Shown here: positions 45,162-52,540 of the stretch, one piece after another
How positions within the stretch are numbered: the stretch's first letter is position 1
Layout of the letters: each line of letters opens with the position of its first letter
NCBI GenBank assembly: GCA_036741355.1
Contig: DAINSK010000012.1
Location: 19,116 to 83,115, forward strand
Source of the DNA: JBBRGK01 sp036741355
Lineage (GTDB): Bacteria; Chloroflexota; Dehalococcoidia; CAUJGQ01
Direction of reading: 5' to 3'
Length of the DNA: 64,000 bases
Notes under the pieces: generated by a model
The model's database searches: none
Told to the model about the DNA's origin: nothing
The model's input: the letters and a program-made list of their open reading frames with translations, nothing else
Program-made: the position numbers and the translations under genes

Positions 45162-45235
45162 TGGCGAGTAGAACAGCGGTAGTTCAGCGGACTTTGAATC
45201 CGTCAACCCAGGTTCGAATCCTGGCTCGCCAGCCA
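45162..45235 (+). tRNA. tRNA-Gln (TTG anticodon), CCA encoded
   Basis: Acceptor TGGCGAG/CTCGCCA, anticodon loop TTTGAAT (TTG) and T-arm CCAGG-TTCGAAT-CCTGG, ending GCCA. A possible promoter lies upstream (TTCACC at 45101-45106, TACACT at 45125-45130, spacing 18), followed by a hairpin AGAGGC/GCCTCT at 45139-45156. Confidence 0.95.
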
Positions 45236-45320
45236 CGACATGCCGGCATCCCGCACATCCTTTGCAGCCGTTGGCCGGACAGACACGCAAGCCAATGTAG
45301 GATGCGCGGGCGCTATAAGC

Positions 45321-45575
45321 ATGAATCCTCGCTACGCAACCGGCTTCGAGTGGAACTTCGCCAACGTTGGCCATCTTGCAGAGCGCGGTATTCGTGGTTG
45401 GGAGGTAGAAGAGGTCTTCGGAAACCGCGCCGAGTTTCGACGGAACAAGAGCGACCGTGCCGGAGATTACTATATGATCGGGACGACGTATGGCGGGCGG
45501 CGGCTTACCATCGTCGTAAAGACGCTTGCCGACACACGAGAGCTCAGGGCAATTACCGGCTGGACCACTGACTAG
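45321..45575 (+). CDS. BrnT-like toxin / DUF4258-type protein
   Basis: An 84-residue protein with the BrnT-type layout: FEWNFANVGHLAERGIRGWEVEEVF (family: FEWDxxKxxxNxxKHGIxFxEAxxVF), then YYMIGTTYGGRRLTIVVKTLADTRELRAITG. BrnT is a RNase-fold toxin. The family His/Lys residues are changed (LAERG for NxxKHG), so activity is uncertain. ATG 45321 is chosen since the motif starts there. A DNA-binding partner follows 44 bases downstream. Confidence 0.65.
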   Translation: MNPRYATGFEWNFANVGHLAERGIRGWEVEEVFGNRAEFRRNKSDRAGDYYMIGTTYGGRRLTIVVKTLADTRELRAITGWTTD

Positions 45576-45619
45576 CGAGACTCTGTATCGGGCAAGGCGG
45601 CCGCTGCGGGGAGAACACG

Positions 45620-45904
45620 ATGGAGCGTAAGCCTGTGCGTCCAAGCGACGGCGCCAGTGACCAGGACTGGGCGGCATATTACGACGCCCACCACGATCGC
45701 GCGGATGAAGGCGAGCTCGTGCTCGAGCTACCGGCTGAAGCCCGACCCCACGGACTGGCGACGACGATTACAGTTCGATTTCCCGCTGAGGAAGCTGCTC
45801 TCATCCGCCGCATGGCGAAAGAAACCGGTGCTTCATACTCAGACATCGTTCGTGACGCGGTGAGGGCCTACAAACAGCCCGTAAGCCGCTTTAGGACGAA
45901 GTGA
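45620..45904 (+). CDS. Ribbon-helix-helix antitoxin-like protein
   Basis: A 94-residue protein with an acidic N-terminal half (DGASDQDWAAYYDAHHDRADEGE) and a C-terminal RHH region (TTITVRFPAEEAALIRRMAKETGASYSDIVRDAVRAY). This resembles BrnA/CopG antitoxins. The position after the BrnT-like gene supports a toxin-antitoxin pair. In many such pairs the acidic region binds the toxin. Confidence 0.68.
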   Translation: MERKPVRPSDGASDQDWAAYYDAHHDRADEGELVLELPAEARPHGLATTITVRFPAEEAALIRRMAKETGASYSDIVRDAVRAYKQPVSRFRTK

Positions 45905-45913
45905 GACGCCGCA

Positions 45914-46900
45914 ATGACTGATAACGCCCTCGTCCCGCTCCGCCGTCGCCTCGACGAGATTGATTCGCGGGCGTGGGAACATCCGGCGGACCGCGCCGCA
46001 CTCACCGCTATGAGGGCGGTCCCCGGGTTCGACGAGATCTTGAAGAAGCTCTTCGGCGCCTTTGGCGAGCGGAGTGTGCGCCTCGCGTTCCAGGCAAACG
46101 CGGTACGCGTGACCGAGAAGCAGTTTCCGCGCCACCATCGCCTGTGGCTCGGGGTGCAGGACACCCTGGATGCGCCCGACCGCTACGACCTGTACATCTC
46201 GCAGTCACCGTTGGTCAACGCCGGCGCCTACGGACTGGACAAACCGTGGGTCGTGTTGCTCTCAGGCTCGCTGCGGCTGCTCAGGGATGAAGAGATCGAG
46301 TTCGTGATGGGGCACGAGCTTGGCCACGTGATCAGCGGCCATGCCCTGTACCACACGATGATGGTGCTACTCATTCAGCTCGCGTCGTCCGGTTTCCCGC
46401 TCGTCGGGATAGCGGCTCGCGCAATTCTCGTAGCCTTGATGGAGTGGTTCCGAAAGAGCGAGTTGTCGTCGGACCGAGCGGGGCTTCTTGCGGTGCAACG
46501 CCCCGATGCCGCAATGAGTACGCAGATGCGGCTCGCCGGTGGCGGGCTTGGCGATGAGATGAACCTGAACGAGTTCCTCGCCCAGGCCGAGCAGTATCGC
46601 GGACGCGAAGGGGCGCTCGACCAGGTTATGAAGGTACTCAACACGCTGAACATGACGCACCCATTCTTCGTCATGCGGGCGGCGCTGCTGCGCGACTGGA
46701 TCGAAGAAGGGGCCTACGACCGCATTCTCCGCGGTGAATATCCGCATCGTGGCGAAACGAAACCAGGCTGGACCGACGACCTGAGCGCGGCAATGCGCCA
46801 CTACACCGGTCGACAGGATCCGGCGGAGCGGGCTGGCGAGGCCGTCCGCAAAGTGCGCGAAGCCCTCGAACGCAGCATCAAAGGACAGCAGGGGCGGTAA
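45914..46900 (+). CDS. M48-family zinc metallopeptidase
   Basis: A 328-residue protein with the HExxH zinc motif in FVMGHELGHVISGHALYH and a distal Glu-containing helix (KSELSSDRAGLLAVQ) that supplies the third ligand area. It lacks the multiple N-terminal membrane helices of HtpX; one or two hydrophobic stretches after the motif (MMVLLIQLASSGFPLVGIAARAILVALMEWF) may dip into the membrane. The substrate is unknown. It starts 9 bases after the RHH gene, so the three genes may be cotranscribed. Confidence 0.85.
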   Translation: MTDNALVPLRRRLDEIDSRAWEHPADRAALTAMRAVPGFDEILKKLFGAFGERSVRLAFQANAVRVTEKQFPRHHRLWLGVQDTLDAPDRYDLYISQSPLVNAGAYGLDKPWVVLLSGSLRLLRDEEIEFVMGHELGHVISGHALYHTMMVLLIQLASSGFPLVGIAARAILVALMEWFRKSELSSDRAGLLAVQRPDAAMSTQMRLAGGGLGDEMNLNEFLAQAEQYRGREGALDQVMKVLNTLNMTHPFFVMRAALLRDWIEEGAYDRILRGEYPHRGETKPGWTDDLSAAMRHYTGRQDPAERAGEAVRKVREALERSIKGQQGR

Positions 46901-46954
46901 AAAGACCGAAGGCCGGCTGTCAAAACGTCTATTTGCGCTTAATTAGGCAACGTG

Positions 46955-47009
46955 TTGCATAATCGGTTCGCTCCTGTTATAGAAGTCGGGAGCGAAACAG
47001 GTGATGCAA
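46955..47009. repeat. Nested inverted repeat between convergent genes
   Basis: TTGCAT (46955-46960) pairs with ATGCAA (47004-47009), enclosing TTCGCTCC (46967-46974) / GGAGCGAA (46989-46996). It sits between the ends of the M48 gene and a minus-strand membrane-protein gene, so it may serve as a two-way terminator, although no T-run follows. Confidence 0.5.
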
Positions 47010-47027
47010 TGAATCTATCTTAGCTAC

Positions 47028-47234
47028 TTACGATTGACGTCCCGCTCGATAGAGTGCGACGCCACCCGTACCTAGCACGCCCAGCAGGAGAACGGCTCCG
47101 CTCAGCGTCGCATCAACGCGGTGCGCAAACAGAGCCGTCAGCAACAGCACTGCCACTACTCCGACGGCAATTCCCCAGTCGTCTCCGATCAGAAAGTCGT
47201 ACCAGAAGGCGAAGAACGCATTAACGTAACGCAT
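47028..47234 (-). CDS. Small two-helix membrane protein
   Basis: A 68-residue protein with two membrane helices (WGIAVGVVAVLLLTALFAH and SGAVLLLGVLGTGGVALYRAG). It lies 3 bases downstream of the COG4280-like gene, so it is probably part of that unit. Function unknown. Confidence 0.65.
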   Translation of the reverse strand: MRYVNAFFAFWYDFLIGDDWGIAVGVVAVLLLTALFAHRVDATLSGAVLLLGVLGTGGVALYRAGRQS

Positions 47235-47237
47235 CGA

Positions 47238-47999
47238 TTACTCTCCCCCGGCGACAGCGATAGGCGTCGCGGACGTAATCGGTCGCCTTCGCATCATGCC
47301 CACCGAGAGCCACGCACACAAAGCCAGGATCGCCAGCAGCGGCAGAATCGCGATGTCCTCGCCTGGCCAGTGCACGCCGACGCCTTCGCCGGCCCAGAAT
47401 GTTCCGAACGTTGTCAGCATCAGACCAACGCCGAATTTCATCGTGTTTTCGGGCACAGCGGTGAGCGGGCGGTGCAGAACCAATCCGGCGCTGATAACGA
47501 TGACCGCTGACACGAGCGCGGCGCCGACTGCAAGACCGATGTTGCCCGCGTTGCTGCCAAACGTAATCACGATAAATGCGACCTCTGCGCCTTCGAGAAA
47601 GACCCCCTTTAGAGCGACCGTGAAGGCATACCAATCCATGCCGGGTCGAACCTGTCCGGCGCGGAGAGCCTCCTCTCGCTCACGCAGGAATATCGCTTCT
47701 TCGTCGTGGATAGACTTGCGGCCGGCGGCGCGAAGCACTGCTTTGCGTATCCACTGCAACCCGAAGACAAGGAGGAATCCGCCAACGACGATTCGCAGCG
47801 TATCGAGCGGCACGTAATTGACCAGAGCCGTACCGAAAATGCCGACGAACACCGCCAAGGCCACCGTTGCCGCGGCCACGCCGATGAGCGTACTTCGCCA
47901 CTGCCGCGCGATGCCCACGGCAAGCACGATCGTCAGCGCTTCCACCCACTCCACTGAGCTTGCGAGGAAGACTGAGAGGAATAGAAAGACGAGCTTCAT
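47238..47999 (-). CDS. Polytopic membrane protein, COG4280-like
   Basis: A 253-residue membrane protein with six to seven hydrophobic segments in two similar halves. Each half has an acidic motif inside a helix: SSVEWVEALTIVLAVGIARQW near residue 16 and KGVFLEGAEVAFIVITFG near residue 131. Paired Glu motifs in inverted halves are seen in cation transporter families such as UPF0016, so metal transport is a guess. It groups with the ChrB-like gene 55 bases upstream and a small membrane gene downstream. Confidence 0.7.
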   Translation of the reverse strand: MKLVFLFLSVFLASSVEWVEALTIVLAVGIARQWRSTLIGVAAATVALAVFVGIFGTALVNYVPLDTLRIVVGGFLLVFGLQWIRKAVLRAAGRKSIHDEEAIFLREREEALRAGQVRPGMDWYAFTVALKGVFLEGAEVAFIVITFGSNAGNIGLAVGAALVSAVIVISAGLVLHRPLTAVPENTMKFGVGLMLTTFGTFWAGEGVGVHWPGEDIAILPLLAILALCAWLSVGMMRRRPITSATPIAVAGGE

Positions 48000-48054
48000 A
48001 CGCTGCTCCTAACCTGCCAAAAAACCCGTTACGGTTGTCCGGGGTCCGCGGGGC

Positions 48055-48738
48055 TCAACCAAGCTTCTTGCGCCGTCTCCCATGACCTGCAGCGGCCCTG
48101 GACGCATGACCGGTAAGCTTGACAGTCCCCATTCGCGGCGGCGCCCCGCCACGGTCTGCGGCATCTGGGTCTTGTGCTTCGCCCGCGGCGTGTGCATGAA
48201 CAGTGGCGAAAAATCCTTCCAGCAGTTCGGCGCAACGTTCTATCCAGGCTGCAACCTCCGCGCGTCCCGGCGCGTCGAACCAGTCGCGCTCTTTCACCTG
48301 AGTGAACCAGCGACGTATCTTCTCGAGATCGTGATCGATCTCGTCCGCCTCAGCGAAGCTGAAGTTCTCGCGGAAGTACTCGAATTCAATTTCTTTGACG
48401 AACTTCGTCTCGCATTCTTCAACAATTTCGGCGTACTGCTTGGAAATGAGGTCGCGAAAACCAGCCACGAGACTTGCTTCCTCGTTTTCCGGAAGCATGG
48501 GTACGCTGAAGAGGTTGCTGGATCCGCCCAGCTTGGTGACACGATCGCGGACAACGTCAAACCTGACACGAAGTGCCTCGTGTGCAGGAACAACGCAAAC
48601 GCACTGCTGAAGATATAAGGCGCCCATCCGTTTGAGGTCGCGCCAGACGCTCACGCGGCTACTGGACGGATCCGGCGGCACTCGATAGACCAGGACGAGC
48701 CAGCGTGGACCATCACCGGCGTCGATTGAGTGATTCAT
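48055..48738 (-). CDS. ChrB N-terminal domain-like protein
   Basis: A 227-residue protein similar to the N-terminal domain of the chromate-resistance regulator ChrB: WLVLVYRVPPDPSSSRVSVWRDLKRMGALYLQQCVCVVPAHEAL matches the WRxLKxxGAxxLQxxVxVLP pattern. A charged helical segment follows (VKEIEFEYFRENFSFAEADEIDHDLEKI), then a basic tail ending GHGRRRKKLG. ChrB regulates chromate efflux in some bacteria, but here there is no chrA. The downstream membrane protein may be the regulated transporter, which is an inference from position. Confidence 0.75.
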   Translation of the reverse strand: MNHSIDAGDGPRWLVLVYRVPPDPSSSRVSVWRDLKRMGALYLQQCVCVVPAHEALRVRFDVVRDRVTKLGGSSNLFSVPMLPENEEASLVAGFRDLISKQYAEIVEECETKFVKEIEFEYFRENFSFAEADEIDHDLEKIRRWFTQVKERDWFDAPGRAEVAAWIERCAELLEGFFATVHAHAAGEAQDPDAADRGGAPPRMGTVKLTGHASRAAAGHGRRRKKLG

Positions 48739-48901
48739 TGCATCACCTGCTACAGTTGGACGTCCGTAATCATATCAGGACTACGGCGGACTCGCCATCG
48801 GGCCACTATCAGGTGCTCGGATAACGTCACTCGCAGCCGGCCGGCAAACTTGGCGGCCGGCATCACACACGCGGCGATTTTGGAAACGGCGCTGAGGAAG
48901 C

Positions 48902-48990
48902 TGGTGCCGAAGGCCGGGATCGAACCGGCACGACCTTGGAAGGTCAACAGTTTTTGAGACTGTCGCGTCTGCCTATTCCGCCACTTCGGC
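48902..48990 (-). tRNA. tRNA-Leu (CAA anticodon), CCA encoded
   Basis: A long-variable-arm tRNA on the minus strand: acceptor GCCGAAG/CTTCGGC, anticodon stem ACAGT/ACTGT with loop CTCAAAA (CAA), a variable arm, T-arm GCCGG-TTCGATC-CCGGC and a terminal ACCA. Confidence 0.95.
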
Positions 48991-49047
48991 TGCTATGCAA
49001 AGGCCTTGTCCAGTATATCGGTGGCTCGCATTGTGCCGCCACACGGG

Positions 49048-49473
49048 CTAGACGCTGAACAGCACGTCGGCGATGCGGCGTTGAAAGTTGCGGAGTGTTT
49101 GTTCGCTCGTGCGCAGCATAAGCCGCGAGCCGTCCTCGTCGTCGAGGATCAATTCCCAGAAATCGATCTCTTCCTCGGCGTCGCTGGTCGGCGGATGCAC
49201 TTCCGAATGGTCCAGGAATACGCGTGGATGGAAGATAAAGCCGCGCATCTGCGGCAGTTGAGGTTCCCACGGGCCGCCGGGCCTCGCCGACGGGTCCTGC
49301 GAGGCGTCGTCGATCGCCCTCAGCAGTTGCTGGAAGCCGCCTTCCGTAGCCGCGATGTGAGCTGAAACGTCGCCGGAGAACGCTTCAATCTCGAACTCGC
49401 GCTCCTCTCCCGATTCGACGTCCACTTCATCGACCTCGATGCGCACCACGTCGAAGCCGAACTCGTAAGCCAT
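49048..49473 (-). CDS. Hypothetical acidic protein
   Basis: A 141-residue soluble protein rich in Asp and Glu, with alternating strands at both ends (VVRIEVDEVDV, EIDFWELILDDEDGSRLMLRTSEQTLRNFQRRIADVLF). I recognise no family. It starts at ATG 49473 and ends 58 bases beyond the tRNA-Leu gene on the same strand. Confidence 0.6.
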   Translation of the reverse strand: MAYEFGFDVVRIEVDEVDVESGEEREFEIEAFSGDVSAHIAATEGGFQQLLRAIDDASQDPSARPGGPWEPQLPQMRGFIFHPRVFLDHSEVHPPTSDAEEEIDFWELILDDEDGSRLMLRTSEQTLRNFQRRIADVLFSV

Positions 49474-49524
49474 GCCGCAGCCCTCGCGTGGCGGTCGCCT
49501 GCCGGCGCCCCGCCGCTACCGAGC

Positions 49525-49869
49525 CTAGCACCGGCCTAACCTCTGAACAATGAAGCAGAGACCCAAACAATGCCGGTCTGTTACGGGAGTAAAACGCTCA
49601 TTGGCGAACGAATGAGCCCGCGGCCACTGAAACGAATGACGTTGCGGCCTCGTCGGCGGGACACTGTGCGTAATCGGCGCCCTGGCACGGATCATCGCCA
49701 GGTCGTGTTCGCCGTCGAACAATGCCAGCGCAGGCGCCAGTTCTATCGGCACCAACAGATCGCTTCCCGCAAGCGAAAGCTGGTCGTGGAAGTGAAAGTA
49801 CCAGCGACCCCGGTGATGCAGCCGCTTGATTTCAACTGCGCGCAGCCGCGGACGGGTCTGTGCAATCAT
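49525..49869 (-). pseudogene. Remnant of an AmmeMemoRadiSam system protein B (MEMO1-family) gene
   Basis: On the minus strand from ATG 49869 the first 60 residues match the N-terminal region of MEMO-type proteins: TRPRLRAVEIKRLHHRGRWYFHFHD, then LLVPIELAPALALFDGEHDLAMIRA. After that the frame continues as unrelated His/Arg/Pro-rich residues, and the MEMO catalytic part is missing. It is therefore read as a truncated, decayed gene. The frame also continues upstream of 49869 but without similarity and over the start of the next gene. Confidence 0.45.
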
Positions 49870-49948
49870 CTCATTTGCATTGTACGGAGCCACGCCGGCG
49901 GGACAAGCGATTTCAACGGCTGTGATAGCATTGCGGCCGGGAGCGTCG

Positions 49949-50992
49949 ATGCGGAACCTCTTTTTCTGGACCGGACTGGTTGTCGCCGGCCTGCTGATCG
50001 GTGCCACTGGAACGGCGGGCGGCATGCACGCGATCGGGATACGGGGACCCTCGGCAGGTGTCCAACTCGACGGGACCGAAGTGCTGGCCGCGGGACTGAA
50101 CACCTCCGACCGGGCAAACGCGGCGGGCAAGGCAGGCAAGGCGGCGCAATCGACCGGCAACGGCCGTGGCAGCCGAACTCAGGCGACGCCCACGCCGGAG
50201 CCACCGCCTGCGCCGCCAAAGTCCTTCTTTGACGATCACCAGGTCGTTTCGTACTACGGCCATCCGCTGTCCGGTTTGCTCGGAGCACTGGGCCAGGGTA
50301 CCGAGAGCCAGATGCTCGATCGTCTGAAGGCGCAGGTTGCGGCGTACCAGTTAGTCAATCCAGAGAAGCAGGTCGTTCCGGGGCTGCACTTGTTATATGA
50401 GGTGGCCCAGCAATTCACGTCCGACGACGGCCTGTATCTCTACCGGACCGACGATGCAACGTTGCAGCACTATATTCAGGTTACCCAGCAAGAGGGGATG
50501 CTGTTATTCCTGGACCTGCAGATTGGGCGCAGCAGTCTGGCAGACGAGTTGCAGTACGTGCTGCCCTACTTGAGACAGCCGAACGTACACCTGGCGATCG
50601 ACCCTGAGTTCGTCACGCCTCCCGGCACCCGGCCGGGACTGCTCATCGGCACGCTGGATTGCCTGGACATCAATGTGGCGATCCAGCAGGTAGAGGCGTT
50701 CACCGAACGGGAACGGCTGCCGAACAAGATCGTGATTGTCCACCAGTTCCAGGACGACATGCTAACCAACAAGGACCAGCTGGACTTGAGCGAACCCCGT
50801 GTGGACGTGGTCTTGAACATGGACGGTTTCGGCCCGCAGGAAACCAAGCTGAACAACTATGACAGCCTGGTACGCCAGGCCGGCATGAAATACGGCGGTA
50901 TCAAGCTTTTCTACAAACAGGACACGAATCTCCTCTCCGAGCAGCAGATCGAGGATCTCGACCCGCGCCCGGCCGTGATCATCTACCAGTAA
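49949..50992 (+). CDS. Secreted or anchored protein, unknown, TIM-barrel-like
   Basis: A 347-residue protein with an N-terminal signal or anchor (LFFWTGLVVAGLLIGATGTAGG), a low-complexity linker (GKAGKAAQSTGNGRGSRTQATPTPEPPPAPP) and a globular part with barrel-like strands: HQVVSYYGHPLSGLLGALG, MLLFLDLQIGRSSLADELQYVLPYLRQPNVHLAIDPEF, KIVIVHQFQDDM and VDVVLNMDGFGPQETKL. Repeated acidic residues at strand ends (LDLQ, IDPEF, NMDGFG) suggest a glycoside hydrolase-like site, but no catalytic family can be named. ATG 49949 with GGGAG just upstream is preferred over the longer frame from 49826. Confidence 0.7.
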   Translation: MRNLFFWTGLVVAGLLIGATGTAGGMHAIGIRGPSAGVQLDGTEVLAAGLNTSDRANAAGKAGKAAQSTGNGRGSRTQATPTPEPPPAPPKSFFDDHQVVSYYGHPLSGLLGALGQGTESQMLDRLKAQVAAYQLVNPEKQVVPGLHLLYEVAQQFTSDDGLYLYRTDDATLQHYIQVTQQEGMLLFLDLQIGRSSLADELQYVLPYLRQPNVHLAIDPEFVTPPGTRPGLLIGTLDCLDINVAIQQVEAFTERERLPNKIVIVHQFQDDMLTNKDQLDLSEPRVDVVLNMDGFGPQETKLNNYDSLVRQAGMKYGGIKLFYKQDTNLLSEQQIEDLDPRPAVIIYQ

Positions 50993-51029
50993 TGACCGCG
51001 CCGATCCGCCTCGCCCGGATGCACGTTTG

Positions 51030-52052
51030 ATGAGCGCATCGGCCGGAATCTGGCGCTTTGCCAGCTACCTGCCCGAGGTGGACGCGCGTTACCGCGTCAC
51101 GCTCGGCGAAGGGTCCACGCCGCTGATCGCTGCGCCTCGCCTCGCCGAAACCATCGGCATCGCCCGGCTGTACCTGAAACTGGAAAGCCAGAACCCGACC
51201 GGCTCGTTCAAGGACCGTGGCACATCGATGGCGATCTCCGTTGCGCTTGCCGCGGGAGCCACGGACCTGGTCGAGGACTCATCCGGCAACGCGGGCGCGT
51301 CGGCCGCCGCGTACGCCGCGCGCACCGGCCTGCGCTGCACCATTTTTGCGCCCGCGTCGGCGCCGCCGGCAAAGCTGCGGCAGGCCGAGGCATATGGCGC
51401 CCGCGTGGTCGCCGTGTCGGGCAGGCGAGAAGACGTCGCCGAGGCGGCGCGGAAAGCGGCGCGGGACCGTTCTGTGTACTACCTCAACCACAACAGCAGC
51501 GATGTGTTCGTGGCAGGCATGCAGACCGTCGCATTTGAGCTTGCGCACGAGCTCGATGTCCTGCCACCCATCGTCCTGCCGGTTGGCGGCGGATCTCTGC
51601 TCGCCGGCTGCCACCAGGGGTTCGGCCGCATGGTTGCGGACGGTACGCTGTCTGATACGCCTCCCCTCTTCGGGGTGCAGTCCGAAGCTTGCGCGCCGCT
51701 CGTGCAGGCGCTCGACAGCGGCTGGTCGAAGCCCGTCGCTGTCGAGTCCGGCCCGACCATTGCCGGCGGCATCACGATCGCCGACCCTCCCCGCGGCGCG
51801 GCGTTATTGATGGCGATGCGCAGCAGTGGCGGTGGAGCGGTGGCTATCGGAGACGAAGCGATCGTGCGTTGGGGACGGCTTCTCGCTCGGCTCGAAGGCG
51901 TCTACGCCGAGCCGACGTCGGCGGCAGCAATAGCAGGGCTGGCCCGCCTGGTCGCGTCGGGGCGGATCGATTCAACAGGCGCTGCGGTCGTCGTGATCAC
52001 CGGCAGCGGCCTGAAAGACCCCTATCGGTCGGGCGACGCGCGGCCACGCTAG
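51030..52052 (+). CDS. thrC: Threonine synthase-like PLP enzyme
   Basis: A 340-residue fold-type II PLP enzyme. The lysine that binds PLP is in NPTGSFKDRGTSMAI, the phosphate-holding segment is SSGNAGASAAAYAARTG, and LPVGGGSLLAG and VVITGSGLKDP complete the site. The pattern (YLPEVDARYRVTLGEGSTPLI) is that of ThrC, which makes threonine from O-phosphohomoserine. It is shorter than E. coli ThrC and similar to actinobacterial and archaeal forms. A related activity such as cysteate or diaminopropionate synthase cannot be ruled out. ATG 51030 is used. Confidence 0.82.
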   Translation: MSASAGIWRFASYLPEVDARYRVTLGEGSTPLIAAPRLAETIGIARLYLKLESQNPTGSFKDRGTSMAISVALAAGATDLVEDSSGNAGASAAAYAARTGLRCTIFAPASAPPAKLRQAEAYGARVVAVSGRREDVAEAARKAARDRSVYYLNHNSSDVFVAGMQTVAFELAHELDVLPPIVLPVGGGSLLAGCHQGFGRMVADGTLSDTPPLFGVQSEACAPLVQALDSGWSKPVAVESGPTIAGGITIADPPRGAALLMAMRSSGGGAVAIGDEAIVRWGRLLARLEGVYAEPTSAAAIAGLARLVASGRIDSTGAAVVVITGSGLKDPYRSGDARPR

Positions 52053-52075
52053 GACACAAGGCTGCTGGCGATTTC

Positions 52076-52105
52076 TTGACAACCGTTCAAAACGACAGGT
52101 ACGAT
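52076..52105 (+). promoter_or_regulatory. Promoter of tRNA-Ala
   Basis: TTGACA (52076-52081) and TACGAT (52100-52105) are 18 bases apart and lie 18 bases before the tRNA. Confidence 0.75.
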
Positions 52106-52123
52106 CCGTGGGAAATACGGTAA

Positions 52124-52199
52124 GGGGATATAGCTCAACTGGGAGAGCGCTGCGTTCGCATCGCAGAGGTCGGGGGTTCGAATCCCCCTATCTCCACCA
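52124..52199 (+). tRNA. tRNA-Ala (CGC anticodon), CCA encoded
   Basis: Acceptor GGGGATA/TATCTCC, anticodon stem CTGCG/CGCAG with loop TTCGCAT (CGC), T-arm CGGGG-TTCGAAT-CCCCC, ending ACCA. A terminator follows. Confidence 0.96.
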
Positions 52200-52218
52200 A
52201 GATATCGATTACGTGGAG

Positions 52219-52244
52219 AGCCGGCTGGTTGCAGCCGGCTTTTT
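52219..52244 (+). terminator. Terminator after tRNA-Ala
   Basis: AGCCGGCTG (52219-52227) pairs with CAGCCGGCT (52232-52240), followed by TTTT. Confidence 0.85.
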
Positions 52245-52264
52245 AGCGTCCTCGGAGGGACAGC

Positions 52265-52540
52265 GTGCCCGAATACCTCCAGTGGTCACTTGTCGGCGGC
52301 GGCCTGCTGCTGTTCGTCTGGATGGCAAGCGGAGGCGCATCCGATGACGACGATGAAAGCGAAGATAGGCCGCAACGTAAACGCCGCCGGTTCCATCGCT
52401 GGAGGCCCCGGAGGCGGATCTCTCCCGCTCTGCGGCGCCGGTTGCATACCGCGCGCCGGCAGACTTCAGAGATCAGTCCGCAGGTTACGGAACACCCGGA
52501 CGAAGCGGTACAGTACGGCAAGGAGGTGCACCATGGCTGA
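52265..52540 (+). CDS. Small single-helix basic protein
   Basis: A 91-residue protein: one N-terminal membrane helix (LQWSLVGGGLLLFVWMASGG), an acidic patch (DDDDESED), then a strongly basic Arg-rich region. GGAGGG precedes the GTG start. It overlaps the start of the dihydroorotate dehydrogenase gene by 8 bases, so the two are probably cotranslated. Function unknown. Confidence 0.6.
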   Translation: MPEYLQWSLVGGGLLLFVWMASGGASDDDDESEDRPQRKRRRFHRWRPRRRISPALRRRLHTARRQTSEISPQVTEHPDEAVQYGKEVHHG

